Assembly: GCF_041146395.1 (NCBI RefSeq)
Contig: NC_090996.1
Location: 30,900,738-30,964,737 of the forward strand
DNA length: 64,000 nt
Reading direction: 5' to 3'
Source: Eulemur rufifrons
Taxonomy: Eukaryota > Chordata > Mammalia > Primates > Lemuridae
Position 1 is the stretch's first letter. Every line of letters begins with the position of its first letter. Below, one piece after another: positions 38,700-51,964 of the stretch. The notes beneath the pieces are model-generated. The model ran no database searches, was not told where the DNA came from, and was given only the letters and a program-made list of their open reading frames with translations. The translations under genes and the position numbers were made by a program.

Positions 38700-38940
38700 G
38701 AGAGAGTAGTTAAGAGAAAAGGACTGGGGTTCACACAGGCTGGGTTCAAATTCCATCTAACTGGGTGATCTCTGAGAAGCTCCTCAGTACCTCTAAGCCT
38801 AAATTTCCTCATGAGACAAGGTGGCATCATCATCATTCCTATTTCATAGTTTCTTGTGAGGACTAAGTGCAAAAGCTCATGAGAAGGGCTTAGCAGAATG
38901 CCTACCACATACTGAGCGCTCAGTATCCATGGCTTGGTTT
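38700..38940 (+). mobile_element. MIR, near full length
   Basis: AGTAGTTAAGAG, GGCTGGGTTCAAATTCC, AATTTCCTCATGAGACAAGG, TCTTGTGAGGACTAAGTG and TACTGAGCGCTCAGTATC span the full forward MIR consensus, including the tRNA-like head. Confidence 0.9.
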
Positions 38941-39895
38941 TCATTGTCATTGTCACCAACATTCCAGGGCTGGAACGAGGGTGATGACAATCTGGCATTC
39001 ACCTTGGTTGCAGAACTTGAGTGTGTGTCGGGGGAACACACAAAAAAACAACCTCGGTAATCAAGATAAATCATGTTTTAATGCAATATTTTTTAAAATT
39101 CCAAACTATTCTTTTTATTTCATGATGAGCAGACTATCAAAATACAAAAAAAGAAGGATGCACTAAGCCATCTTGAATCCTACGGGCTCTAAAAGCAAAA
39201 ATTAATAATACTCATCCAGAGTATTTTTAGGAAATTTTAACATTCTGTTCATCATGTATCTTTTCCCATTCATTTTGATTTTTAAAACATATTGCATTAA
39301 AATGTTATTTGTCTGGATTACTGAATTTTTTGGCACTCCTTTAAATTTTGTCTGAAGTGAGCACCTCACTGGTTGACACTACTCCTAGCAGTAGTTATTT
39401 TTATTTAAAAAAAAAAAAACCTCTCCAGGAAAGATTAGGACAAAAACATCTCGGGGACAACCAAGAAGCTATGAGCTACCAGCAAGTGAGGGAGAAAGAA
39501 GACAATTCTTAACACCAACGTGTCAGTAACACAATGACCTACACATACACTTTCTATTAACTGAACTCAGTCCACGGACATTTTCTCTATTGTGTAGAAG
39601 AAAGAGGAAGCCGTAAATTAATTTAGGCCCTTACTTTAATTACAGAAACCAATGGAAGTTCTACCAATTACCTAAAAGTAGAATAGTGCAGCCTGATTTA
39701 TGTATGTTTCTGCCACTTAAATCATTGTTTTATGAATTCCACACAATTACTTCCATAAAATCTGCAATCAATATATCAATTAAAACTATGCCACTACCAC
39801 TTGCCCTTGAGTTTCATTAGGAGTGAATAAATGAGGAAATGATTTTGCATTTTGATAACATTTAGGTTCCCAAGCATTTGCCTGTGATATCAGAT

Positions 39896-39918
39896 TTTTT
39901 TTTTTTTTTTTTTTTTTG
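39896..39918. repeat. Poly-T run (about 23 T)
   Basis: Longest T homopolymer in the window. It may be the poly-A tail of a minus-strand retroposon, but no body is recognisable on the 3' side. Confidence 0.8.
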
Positions 39919-40139
39919 AGGAGGGTTGGGGTGAATATCTCAGGGAAAAATAGCATTCATCTTCCTTTAACTTTAGGGTTTGTCCTGACATGGATCTAAC
40001 ATTCAGCTGTGGCTTCCAGGTAACTGCAGAAATACACTCATTTGCATTGATAAGCATATGGAACCATACAGAAACTTCTAGCGAAAAATGCTTTTCTGGC
40101 CCTTGACAAATAAAACTGGCATCCTTGGATCAAGGGGCT

Positions 40140-40502
40140 TGCTATGGACTGAACTGTGTCTCCTCCATACAAACTCATGCGTAGAAGGACGCCCTAATCC
40201 TCACTGTGGTGGTATCTGGAGGTGGGGCTTTTGAGAGGCAATTAGGTTTCAATGAGGTCTTGAGGGAACTTACGATGGGAACGGTGCCCTTACATGAAGA
40301 GATGCCACCAAGGGCGCGGGCGCATGTGCATGCGCTGTCTGTCATGTGACAACACGGGGAGGCGGAGGCCCTCTGCAGAGTGTAACTGTGCCAGCGCCCT
40401 GATCTCAGTCTTCCAGTCTCCAGACAGTGAGGAAATAAATGCTGTTGTCGAAGCCTCCCAGTCTACGGTATTTTCTTATGGCAGCCTGAGCTGACGGATA
40501 CG
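40140..40502 (+). mobile_element. MLT1-type (ERVL-MaLR) solo LTR
   Basis: It starts TGCTATGGACTGAACTGTGTC, contains GATGGTATYTGGAGGTGGGGC-like and GATCTCAGTCTTCCAGTCTCC blocks, and ends TTATGGCAGCCTGAGCTGACG. This is the standard MLT1A/B/C order over about 360 bp. Flanks GGGCT and GTGCT agree at 4 of 5 bases, a plausible target-site duplication. Confidence 0.85.
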
Positions 40503-40559
40503 GTGCTAAACAAAACGTGCTCACTTTAGATTTTGTAATCAAAAATGCCACCTAAGGCT

Positions 40560-41290
40560 GACAGCAAATGAAAAGACAGATACGTTTGCCTATAGAATTT
40601 AAAGTGGACAGTGACATGTAAGCCATTTAGGAAATACGTTTGCAACATCTGTATTATTTACAGGTTATTCTCCCTAATGAACAAATATCCCTCATAGGGG
40701 AATTAACAATAAAATGAGAAAAACTCATATGAGAAAATGCGAAGATGTATACTGGAAACTCACAAAAGGTAAAGTCTAAATGACAACTGAATATGTGAAA
40801 GATGAGGTTCGTTCCTAGGAGAAAGGCAGATGGAAATGTTATTTTTCACCAATCTGATTTGAAAAATTAAAGAGAGCAAAACACGTCAGTGCTGGAAAGA
40901 CTGTAGGGATGAAACCCACCATCCCATCTTTGGGAATGTAGGTGTAGAATCTGAAGCGCTGGTGTGTAAGGGTGTACACAAACATTTTTACTACAGCCTT
41001 TCTGGAGGGGATATAAAAAGAAGGAGCTTGAATGACTACCTATGGAGAATGGTTGAATAAACTGTCAGCCATCCTCAGCATGAAATAGCATGAAAATATC
41101 ACAAAGGCTTAAAGAGAGATGGTCACAATATTATCAAGTGGAACTAAATAAGACTAATATGTGTAATGAGCACGTAAATATGTATATGTACACTCTCCTC
41201 CGTATAAGGTCAAATGACTGACACCCCCCACCCCATTGTACGTGTGTTTGTCCTTCTTTGAATTATAATAGAGAAAACATGAAAAGGTGT
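40560..41290 (+). mobile_element. L1M-type 3' fragment
   Basis: TGAACAAATATCCCTC, a run like AAATGAGAAAAACTCATATGA and TTATTTTTCACCAATCTGATT are followed by a GAATGGTTGAATAAACTG block. They occur in the order of the L1 ORF2 C-terminus and 3' UTR, heavily decayed with no open frame. Confidence 0.65.
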
Positions 41291-41372
41291 TTCCTGGGAG
41301 TCCACACAGGTGACTTTAAGGAAGGGTGTGTGTTACTGGATAACGGGGGGATATTATTACATTATTCCCATC

Positions 41373-41411
41373 GTGTGTGTGTGTGTGTGTGTGTGTGTGT
41401 TTATGTGTGTG
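41373..41411. repeat. (GT)n microsatellite
   Basis: About 14 GT units with one TTAT interruption, directly after the L1M fragment. Confidence 0.95.
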
Positions 41412-42790
41412 CTTCACTGATTGCAATGAGCACCTGTTACTTTTGTAATTTAAAATCTATTCATAAAATTGTGAAGAAAACAAAATAAGGATGATAACAT
41501 GTACCTACTTCTGGAAACAGCTACTTCATATGTAAATGAGGATCAGTGACAGCACGCTTTGCTAATCTAAATCAGAAGTGGACTTTCCCATCCATGCAAC
41601 CAGTGAATTTACCTCTTGATATTTCAGCGAAGAAAAATGGAAGTCTTGTTTTCATTTGGAAGAGATGTGCTGTTTTTTACCGTCCTATTTCTGCCTGGGG
41701 CTGAGTTTGATGTTAGGCATTCGCTGTATGCAAACGGCCCTGGCAGTAATGCAGCTAGTGCCCTTACCGTGCACAAGGGGAGCCGAGAGACCCCTGGCCC
41801 TCGGAACGGGCTGGGCAGTGAGATGCCACCAGCCCTGCCCCAGCTTCACTAACACTCTCTGCTAAGGGTTTGTATTGCTTGTTACTCAAAGCCTATTCAA
41901 AAACATTAATAGTAAATGTTTTGCATTTGATACTATAATAGGTGGTCTTGCCTGATTCCCTGGAGTTTTGCTCTGACTTCATTTAAAGTTTGATATAAAG
42001 TAGACCCATTTTACATTCTGGAGGAGAGTGGGTTATTAGAACATGGAAGGGTATGCATGATGCCCTGTGACTCAAGTTGAACTAGGTTTCAAATCAGCAT
42101 AAAGTCTGGGGGTGAGGAAAGAAAAAACTGGATTAGTTGGGGTCAGATAGGAGAGTTTATAGGATTAGGTTGTAGTTAATGAGTGAACATCTTTCTCTTA
42201 ATGCTTCTGGATGTCCTGGGTCATATTATTAGGATGATTCACTTAGGAAAAAATATGCAAAAATGCATCTTAAAAAGCAGATAGCTTCAGTAGGAATTAT
42301 TTTCATTACAGACTAATTCAGCAGGGTTCCTTTAAAAACCATCTCCCCTACTGCATTTAAGGGTGTTATTTACAGATGATTAGCTATTTGGTTAGGAAGA
42401 AGGGCAATTTAAGTCTAAAACATCCAAAGCCAGTTAAAAATCCATGAAAGAAAAAAAAAAAAACCCAAAAAACAAAAACCAAAAAACCTCCAGAGTGATC
42501 TTGGAAGTCACTTAGGATCCAATATACAGAAGTGTAATTTACACACACCTTTCCTCAGGTGCATGACTGTTAAATAGAAATGGTAAACACATGCATGTTC
42601 AAATTAAAAAACAAGTGTGTCCTGAAAGATTGCTGAGAAGTGAGGAAGCCTCAGCTTTAAGGAAGATGGTTGAATTCTTAGAGAAAAAGAGGCTGTGCCC
42701 ATCAGATCTCAAAGACAAGGTATGTAGCTCTTAGCCGCGTGCAAATCAGACCTGAAGGGAGGAGAAGGATACCGCGTGACCATGAATGTA

Positions 42791-42792
<2 letters not shown>

Positions 42793-42843
<51 letters not shown>
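42793..42843. repeat. (GT)16(GA)n compound microsatellite
   Basis: A pure GT run switches to a pure GA run, the same arrangement as at 9285-9328. Confidence 0.95.
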
Positions 42844-43289
42844 CCCTTTACATACTGGCTGAATTGATTAAGGTAATGGGATATGGCTTCATACTATAAA
42901 ATGCATCTTAATCTGGAAGAGAAAAAACCTAAGTGTATGTTGCAAAGAAGCCAGCTAACTGCAAACAGCCCAGACCTAAAACCCATACAGAAGAAAGGAA
43001 ACCTTTATAATGCATCGTAGGGTTGGGCCAATAACCTTTATGCTCAGTCCCACTGCACAACCTCAAGGTGGAAATAACCGGAGGCCCCTCGGCCACCCAA
43101 CTGGAGAAGGAGAGGTCTCCGAGTTGGTCACCACTACAAATTACTAATTAACTGAGCTTGCCACTCTGAACACCCTTGCTTAAGAGATTGACAAGTAAAG
43201 ATTCTTACTGTAAAAAAAAACCTAGTTTTTGTTTCGCCTTCCTATGGGGTAGCAGGATTAGCTATTAATTGTTGCTTTCTTTAAAACTG

Positions 43290-43500
43290 CTATATCAAAG
43301 GATGTTTATTTTGTTTAATACTGCAACGAACCTACGTTCTCAACAATGGAGGGAACAGATTAAAATATAACATAATTAAACAAGAGTATTATGGGGTCAT
43401 TAACATATTTTCACGAAGAGCATATGGCATGATAATAAATGAAAACAATAGGATGACTAATGTGTGGGTAATACTGACTGATGATGTAATTTAAAAGTCA
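43290..43500 (+). mobile_element. L1-type 3' fragment
   Basis: CAATGGAGGGAACAGATTAAA then GAGTATTATGGGGTCATTAAC resembles the L1 'GGAATATTATGCAGCCATTAA' region. Confidence 0.45.
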
Positions 43501-43649
43501 AGGATGTTGGACACACATTCTATGGTTTCCATAATTATTATAAATTTTTACTTTAAACCTAGAAAAAAGTATAATTATATACAGCTGAAGTGATATTGCC
43601 ACTTTATATTTTTAATAATAAAGTTGACCTTTTTAATCAGACGGGCACA

Positions 43650-43835
43650 TTTTCTGAAAAGAGCCAAGTGGTTAATATTTTAGGCCTTGTGGGCCACCTA
43701 TGTCTCTAGCACATATTCTTCCTTGTTTTTGTTTTGTTCGTTTTGTTTTGACAATCCTTGGAAAATCTAAAAACCATTCTTAATTCATAAGCCTTATAAG
43801 ACGGGCCCCGGGATGGGTTTGGCGACAACCCCTGT
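43650..43835 (-). mobile_element. hAT-like element, copy B of the four-copy family (inverted)
   Basis: TTCTGAAAAGAGCCAAGTGG then AATATTTTAGGCCTTGTGGG is the reverse complement of the right-hand part of copies A, C and D. A G/T-rich insertion follows. Confidence 0.7.
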
Positions 43836-44039
43836 TTTGGTTGGTTTCATTTTCTCTGTACGCTTCGGCTATTTTATTGTGCAGAGTTTGTGAAATATTT
43901 CCATGTTTGATATGTAAGACACACGCTTTCCCCAAATCACTTTATATTAGCTGTACCAATTTAAACTAGCCCTTTTTTGGAGTTAATTTGTTCCCTTCTG
44001 TAAAGAACACTGAAATATAAATAGGTCATATGATCATAT

Positions 44040-44205
44040 AGAGCCATACTGTCCAATATGGTAACCACTAGCCTCATGTGGCTAATTAAGGTAACATCAA
44101 TTAAAGTAAAATAAAATCAGCGCCTCCCTCCCATCGGCACTGCGCTGGACAGAGCAGATAAAGGTTTCAATCCCGACGGTTCCACAGGACAACAATGTTA
44201 GAGAA
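44040..44205. mobile_element. hAT-type MITE remnant (GTGGCTA-arm family)
   Basis: CATACTGTCCAATATGGTAA then CCACTAGCCTCATGTGGCTA is the typical arm. A GC-rich foreign-looking centre follows. Related to 9875-10030. Confidence 0.7.
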
Positions 44206-44344
44206 AAAAATAACATAATACCCTGGGACTCAACCCTATGGTGTATCAACTCTCCTTCAGAAAATGACATTTATAGAGGAGAAGTGAGGGCAGGTAAAGG
44301 AAACAATGATGGCCTTTTGACAGAGTCAAAAGGACCCAGAAAGG

Positions 44345-44530
44345 CAGCTGAAGGTTGAATCATTTCCCCAGTTCAAAAAACAAATCCGTCACATCCTCGC
44401 TGTGTGATCCTGGGTAAATTAATCCACTTCTCTGTACCATCTACTTCCTCAACTGCAAAGCAAACATGATGGTACCTACCTGGTGCAGATCTCAAGAGGA
44501 ATAAACAAGGCTGCACATGTGAAAATGTGT
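44345..44530 (+). mobile_element. MIR fragment
   Basis: CTCGCTGTGTGATCCTGGGT, CAACTGCAAAGCAAACATGAT and TGGTACCTACCTGGTGCAG match the forward MIR core. Confidence 0.7.
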
Positions 44531-45429
44531 AGCGGCATTATATTAATAATTTTAGGAGATATGTACACACACATTTACATTGGCCCAAATGGGACAATTT
44601 TCATAAATTCAGAAAGAAGTACTCCTTGCCAGTATGGTTACATTCTGGCTTCTTGGGGGCACAGAAATATACCTTGCGTTTCATTAACGCTCAAACTGTC
44701 CTGGACAATTATACTCTGGTTGGGAGAAATAACCGGCTGCCCCAACCTCCTGAAGACATCAGAAACCTCAGGTTTGTCATCAACTCATTACATAGTAGTC
44801 TCGCCCCACCAGGAGGAGCTCGGTGTGTCTGAGCCTCACACTTAGGGAACTGAAATGCTGGATTTTGGCCGGGGGATGAGGATTCTCCTCTGTATCTCAG
44901 CCTCTTGATAGTCGTGAGCCTGGTACCTCTGCTTCCCTCCCTACTCCCTTCTCCTGCGGGTCCTAGAAACACCCACACTGCCCTGCAGGGCTGCCTGCCT
45001 CACTTCTGAGCACTGACCCTACAGAGGACTCATTTGGCCGTTCTGGGAATTTCACGGGACTTACACACATTGTATGAAATAGGTGACAAAGTCTTGGCTG
45101 TGGCTGGGAGACTCTTTGAGGAGGGGCAAACCATCTGGGACAACGGTGGAGGGGGCATCCATCCCAGGCAGAGGAAACTTTGGTTCTTCCATATCAACAC
45201 TGTGATCTACTTTCCATATAGAGTTTTGGTCTGCTCCCTCCAGCAAATGACAGCTGTATTCATGTATGTCAAAGTGCCCCCACTTTTTAAGAGACATTTT
45301 TTATTACTGTTCACTGCCCCCCACCTAGTTAAATGGGGGAGAATCCCATTCTTCTCTCCTCCTCCTCAATGGAGTCATACAGCAAAAGACAGAACAGCTT
45401 TGCAAACAAGTCACTAGCTGCAGGCTAGT

Positions 45430-45570
45430 TATATTTTCAATAGCGAGACGACTGTGCCCAAGACTACCCCATCAAGCATGTTTGGCTAGGCTAGAGTCGC
45501 CTTTTGGGTGGCCTGCATGTATTAAATTATTTTTATATCAATTTGCAAAGCTATGATAAAAGGCTATAGC
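45430..45570. other. Candidate conserved non-coding element near the 81-nt exon
   Basis: Unique AT-rich segment with intact CpGs (GAGACGACTG, AGAGTCGCC), starting about 300 nt downstream of the exon on the transcript. It could be an intronic splicing control region. Not checked by alignment. Confidence 0.3.
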
Positions 45571-45803
45571 TGTAGCTTCCCGCCCTCCCACCACCCTCCC
45601 GTCAACCCCATGCCCACAATCCTGACAGGTCTGACGAGGAATGGCTGGGACATCTGGGAGGTGAGGATTCAGACGTGAATGGTCATGAGCAGAGGGGGTC
45701 GGATGCTAAGGCAACAGGGAAACAGAGACATGCTATGGAAGTCAACTTCGCCTCGCAGAGGGCCACAAGCGAGGGTGGGGCGGAGGGAGGGGAAGAGAAC
45801 TTA

Positions 45804-46001
<198 letters not shown>

Positions 46002-46219
46002 CTACACCTGAGCGATCACGCGAACGAGAAAGGCAGAGAAATGAAAACACAGCCACATCCCAGAGCGCACGACGGGGACACCCGAGGAAGCCCCCTGCCT
46101 TAGCCGAGGGATTCAGGGCAAGCCCATCCCCCCGGCCCACCAAGCACATGTCATGACTTTTCACGTGGGGTTGAGTAGCGGAGGCTGGCTGCCCCAGGGC
46201 CCGGATTCAGATCAGGAAT

Positions 46220-46455
46220 GGAAGCAGCATGGCACGCTGAAAAGGGAACTTGGGGAACGTCAGAGAGAACTAGATAGTACGCCTGACTCAAACACCACTT
46301 TGCTGTGTGATCTTGGGAAGTCACTGTACCTCTCTGTGCCTCAGCATTCTCGTCTGGAAGACAGGGGTAAATATACCTACCTCCAAAAAGGGTTGTGAAT
46401 CGTATGGCTGGAGATGTCCCCGAGGCAGGGGCTGGCATGTAATAACCACTTGATG
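46220..46455 (+). mobile_element. MIR, near full length
   Basis: TGCTGTGTGATCTTGGGAAG, TCACTGTACCTCTCTGTGCC, TCAGCATTCTCGTCTGGAAG and TACCTACCTCC follow the MIR consensus closely. Confidence 0.9.
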
Positions 46456-48069
46456 GTGAGTGTATGTATTGACAGGTTTAGAGAAAACTTTTCTTCCCCT
46501 GTATTTTAGTCTTTCCGAATTAGTTCTCCAGAGGAAGAACAGAAGGCAGGGAAGAGATAAATGCAACTTTTGCCAACCCACCCCAGACTCACACTGGCTG
46601 AGACAGCCTTTTGGCTTCTGTGATTCTGGTTTCTTCTCTAAAGCTCTCTGCCTTCCAGCTGCAGAGGTTGCTTAACGAGCCCTGCAAGACCAGGGCTGCC
46701 TGGCAGCGATGACTCGCTTCCTCCGGATCTAAAGCAGGGGGCACTGGGCTCATCCTTGCCATGCAGAGTTTTACAGTGGCAAGTAACGGTGGAGTCCTGA
46801 GATCCCTCCTCAATCTGTGACATGTTTTGAACCACCACCTACTCCAGGAATGACCAGGATCAGGAACCTTCAGGGTATCAACTCTACCTTCCTGCTGTTG
46901 CAAGACTCAAACTCAAAGGCTTTGAAAAGGACTACAGAGACTTTGGAGGAGTTTTAAGCCCATTACCAGTGATGGAAATGCCTCCCTGCAGTTTCTGGTC
47001 ACTTCCCTGCCTGGGAAAGGTCATTCCCCTGTCATCACCACCACTGGAAAGCAATCACCCATGAAGAGAAGCCTACCTTGCAAGTGCACCCCCAAGAACA
47101 GGAACAGAAAACTTTCCTACATCCTTGGGGACTTGCCCTAGGGCATGATTCCACCATCCTTTTGTGTCCTCCCCAAGATCAACTAAAGTGTGGTTAAAAC
47201 TTCAAAAGTGAGTGGGGTTCCAGCAAATAGAGGGACTACAATGTGACACAATTTTACAGACATAATTCTACAGGTGTCCCCTCCTGACCTGCAATCCACC
47301 ATCAGGTACCGAGCCAAACAGATGGATCACGTGGGGAGGTCTGAAAAGCCTTCCCCAAATTCCTCTTCCACCCTCTGTTCCCTGTGCTTTTCTACATTAA
47401 TATCTTACGTCCAAGTAAAACAAAGATTCTATTAAAATTCCTAACCCATCTCACCCTTCCCCTATCATGAGGTCTGATGACTGTAATCTTCCACCAAGAA
47501 AAGTCATTCATGGACAGATGTTCTACGTGAAGAAACATTGCCTGGTCCTTCTCACATTTGCTCTAGTATCCCAAGCTCACAGCTGGAGGAGAGCCACCCC
47601 TGACCCCCCAAATATCCCCAGACACAAGGGTGAAATTAACGGACCTTCTCTTGGTAGTAAACACATTAAGAGTCTAGATGGGCCTCAGTCAGGATCAACC
47701 TTTGCTAAACTGATAGCTCTTTTTCTTCTTCACTTCAAAACAGTTTATCACAACATACAAGACGTGCCTTCATGAGGTCTAATTTCTCCTCAGTAGGTAT
47801 TTCCAGTTTTAGCAGGTAACTGGCAAAGTAACGGAGATTAATGGCAAACAAACCAAACCCCAGAGGACAGAGACTGGGATCTAAAAATCAACCAATGGGA
47901 GGAAGCTAACCCCTGGAAAAGATACTCAGTACCCCCGGCAATGAGTATTCTTTATCAATAAGTACTCATGTGACTCTGCAGAGGTCATCTGTATGATTGT
48001 GCTCATTGCTAGAAATCTTAGAGAGAAATTAATATTCCTATAGAATATGCTGAGAACTACCAAGTCAGC

Positions 48070-48150
48070 ATCTTCTAGGGTGGGACCCCGGCAGGTGGAT
48101 TTTGAGAAAGCCCTCCAACTGTTCTCTTCTGCCCACCCCTGGTTAAAAAA
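48070..48150. mobile_element. MER20-like hAT fragment
   Basis: TAGGGTGGGACCCCGGCAGG then TGGATTTTGAGAAAGCCCTCC fits the GTGGGGCCCAGGCATCTGGATTTTTAAAAGCTCC-type core, split here into short matches. Confidence 0.5.
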
Positions 48151-49214
48151 CATGTTTGAAATAAGATCTGAAGTTTCTTGGGGTACTCAGGTTTCAAAGG
48201 AAAAAAATATCTAACTGTAGCAAAAACATATCCAGAAGGACATTTCAGTATTGTACGGTTAAAACCCTTGGGCCAATTTTCAGTACCTTCAATGCAATTT
48301 ATAGAATCCCACTGGGACACAACACAGATTCTGTCTAGAAAGCTAAACCCTGGCAGGGCATAATGAAGTTTCCCTAATTTTTCTTATGCTGTGGATTCTA
48401 AGAAACTGAAGTAACTCATTTGGATGCTTTGTTATAGCAAAACAAAAAAGAAAAAAATCTTTATGCAATGATTTTGACCTTTATAAAACAAAATCTATGC
48501 CTTCACAGGACTTGGTTTTTATTTTCCTTAAAAACATCCTCCAATTTAATTTGTAAAGTACTTATTGTACATTCCCTTAGTACTTTGTGACCTTTTTTTA
48601 AGAGAAAGCTTTGAATTCAACAAAAGCATAGAACACTGTAACCTCTACGCTTTTGGGGGGCATGGATGGGTAATGTGTGTTTCTTCTAAAAAGTCAGTCA
48701 AATAGATAATAGGGTAAATACAGCAGTATGAAGAGTATTGGCAAGGTCAGTCTAAGCACTTCCCAATACGGCTTCAACATAGCTTTTCAATGAGTCCCCT
48801 GAATTGAGTCTTCTGTTTTCTCCCAATCCCCCACATAGACCTCCCACTTCAAACTACCCTGAGCTGTCATCTGTAACCATGGTGACATCCTGCACTTCTT
48901 AGACTTCTGTGTCTTTGCTTATTAAACTCCTTAAAATTTAAGGATGGCAACTAGGTTCAATTGATACCAGTCTCTACCCATCCCTTAGCCAGGGTAGACA
49001 TTATTAATCAATTTCAATATGATCCTTTCTTATTGGCCTGGAATCCTCAGAATCATTCTCAACACAGCTACTAGGCAATTACTATAATTTATTAGAGTAG
49101 GTGAAGGGAATAAAACCTCCCTACCATTCCTGCTCTTAGTGTTAGGTTAAACCATATGAAATGGACATTTTTATGTCAAATAGGGTTAAATACTGGCAAT
49201 TTTATGTGGTTCAA

Positions 49215-49234
49215 CTTAAAAAAAAAAAAAAAAA
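49215..49234. repeat. Poly-A run
   Basis: About 18 consecutive A; no associated retroposon body recognised. Confidence 0.75.
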
Positions 49235-49269
49235 GTTACTTCCCTGTCTCCCTTCTGTATAGTTTGAAA

Positions 49270-49510
49270 GTGACCTCCTCTCCTCCAAGTCCCCAGGATT
49301 GAATTAATTACCTCTCTTGTATGCTCCTATCATACATTTAAAAAAAAATCTCCCTGGTAGATCCTTTGTCATGCTGTATTACAATTTTCTATTTACATAT
49401 TGGTCTTCTTAGCTACACAGGCCCCCTGGGGCAGAGCCAAATCATACTCATCTTTTTATCCTCAGTACCTGGCAAAATACCTGGTCCTTGGAGGGATTAA
49501 TGAATAGTAC
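49270..49510 (+). mobile_element. L2 fragment
   Basis: GGCCCCCTGGGGCAGAGCC, ATCTTTTTATCCTCAGTACC and TGGCAAAATACCTGGTCC follow the L2 3' consensus up to its TTAATGAATA tail. Confidence 0.7.
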
Positions 49511-50194
49511 TGAATTATAATACATCTTTAAAGAACTCTCCCTTTCTATTTTCTTTGCTAAAAATAGTGCTTGAATTTCCAACCAACACTTCTTGAGGGC
49601 GCCTTCTTCTGCCTTCTGTTTCCAGATGGAAAGTACATGCCAAAAGTTCAAATATATTTACAAGCTTCCTCTAAGATAGTCACTCTGTTGTCTCTTCTTT
49701 CCTTGTTCTTTTAAGGTTGACTCATCCACTTTAACATGAAACCTGGGCAGCCTAGCGATCCATTTCCTGGACTGCTGATGACTCTATCAGCAACTGGCAG
49801 GGACCGGGCTCCATGTGGCAGACCTCAATCTCGAAATAATCAAAGCCTCTTCCAAAGCCTGTCAGACTCACTTGCTTACAGTGCAACAATCACCCACATC
49901 CCGCACTCTGGCAAGACATCCACAAAGCCACTCTCAAGCAGGATTTGGAATCCTCTAGCCGGGAAAGAGGAAGCCTGGATCAGTGTCTTAGATGGGGCAG
50001 CAAAACCCTTTCTGCCTCACCTGGAGATTCCCCCCGCAGGGTAGGGGATCATTTCTGGCCCCTGAAGGCACAGGGAGAAGCTAGAAGGGATATCCACTAC
50101 CACAGACAGGAAGGAGGAAGTGTCTAACTGTTCTACTCCGCTGCCAACCCTGAGGAAATTGGACTCAAACGAACAATGGTGCAGGTTCTCACCT

Positions 50195-50305
50195 CCATGC
50201 CTTTGCACTGGCTGCTTCTTCTCCCAGGAGGCCCTTTCCCCTCACCCTAAACAACTCCCTTCTGGACTCAGTTCTGGTTTTTCCTCCTCCTAGAATCTGG
50301 GTCTA
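50195..50305 (+). mobile_element. L2 fragment
   Basis: CCTTTGCACTGGCTGCTTCTTC then CTCCCAGGAGGCCCTTTCCC matches the conserved L2 block. Confidence 0.6.
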
Positions 50306-50682
50306 TTTGTTTCCACCCAACCAGTCAGCTTCCTTCCAGTGCTTTTCTAGATTACGTTACAATAATCGATCTAATCAAGGTTTTTCCCCATTGAAGCTGC
50401 CGATTCCAAGAAGTCGGGTGTCATGTATTTCTCATCTTCCTATCCCACGGTTCCAGGAACCTAGGCTACGAGGCAGGAAGCAACAGAAGAGAGAAATGAA
50501 AGAGTTTCTGACAGGCAGCTGAGTTACCCTTTCAAGAAAGAAAATTGGAATGGAGAACAGGAAGGAAGAAAAAAAGACTATTTAGCAATATATGCCCCTT
50601 CTGTTTTAGTATCAGATGAGCACAGCTTCAAGCTGGCATACTGGTGAAGAACTAAGCTCTTTCCTATAGAATTTCTGGATTC

Positions 50683-50720
50683 AAAAAAAAAAAAAAAAAA
50701 AGAAAAAAAAAAGAAAGAAA
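50683..50720. repeat. A-rich tract
   Basis: Runs of 18 and 10 A separated by G, then AAAG units; read directly. Confidence 0.85.
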
Positions 50721-51189
50721 AACTCAAAGGAACATTTCAACTGCCTGGCAACTGTGAGTGGCCTATTTGCTTCATTAGTCCCAAGATTACAATGGGCTAG
50801 GACATTTGGAGAAGGATGCTCCGAACTCTATGAAAATGCAAAAAATAAACAAAGACACAAAGAATAACAACAATACTTGAAGACGTATCTAAGATGCAAA
50901 GGAGATTCTGGGGCACCTGTTGGGAAGGCTCTGTGTGTGGCATGTGCTGTCTGTACCCCGACACACCTCTACTGTGTGCTGGCCCTGAGTCACGTGAAAA
51001 TGGAGCTCTCTGATGGGGTCTGGCGTTCCTGTTGTCACTCCACCCAGGAAAGGAGCTGACGGCTGGTACGAGGGCCAAGAGGAAAATGCTACAGGCCAGT
51101 GGCTGAGTGAGCACAAGAGGCTGTTTGCAGAGCTCAGTCTGTCTCTCTAGCTCTCAGCTACGAAAAGACGGGGCTCTGATACCATCCCT

Positions 51190-51262
51190 CATCCAGCAGG
51201 TATTTGCTGGCATCTACCACGTGCCATGGACTGTGCTGGGCTCTGGGGCACATTTGCTGAAC
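51190..51262 (-). mobile_element. Possible L2 fragment
   Basis: CATCTACCACGTGCCATGG then ACTGTGCTGGGCTCTGGGG is the reverse of the common CCCCAGCGCCTAGCACAGTGCCTGGCACAT motif (partial). Confidence 0.5.
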
Positions 51263-51964
51263 TCTCTGTGCTTTTCAAAAGGATAAGATGCTGTCTTTTT
51301 TAATATTAATATGCTCAGGAACAAATATAAGCCAAGAAAAGGAATGAAGGAATGATTCTGAATAACTATTCTCCACGATTAGTTATGTGGCTCACTGAGA
51401 TAAACAAAATTAAAAAGTTATTTTAGAATAATTTTTATTAGATATAACTTTTATGGGCTTTGGCAAAAAAAAAATTATTTCATACTTCTGCTACAGATTG
51501 TTGTCCTAACTTAAAAAAGATCAGTAGTCATAGTAATCAATGCTAGAAATAACATTTTGACCTCATATAGAAAAGAAAAAAGTTTTATTGAATATTTACC
51601 AAAGAGTGTTTATACTGCATCTGTGGCCTCTTAATAAGAGAGGTCTGACAGTACTCATCCTTCTTCACAGGTGGCAAGAAAAGAGGAACAGAACAACCAT
51701 GGCTTTTTCTAAAAGTCTTGTCAACCAGAGACAAATGCCAGAGGAAAAACAAGCCATTTGGGATCCTAAACCATTGCTCACTTTATCAATGACTCCCCTT
51801 CCCACTTCCATTACTGTAGAATAATTTTTAAAAAATAGAATAAAAGTAGGAAGACGGTCATGACTGAAAGGACTATGAATTGGTAAGAAATAGACACTTT
51901 GCTGGAACAGAAACCCACACACTCCTATCTTGCTGGAGAAGTACTTTAAGAAGCAGGCTGGCAG

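Noticed and set aside
38513..38998. 161-codon minus-strand frame
   Set aside because: Mostly the reverse of a near full-length MIR (38700-38940).
40560..41290. Possible intact L1 ORF2 end
   Set aside because: Several stops and indels; only a decayed 3' fragment.
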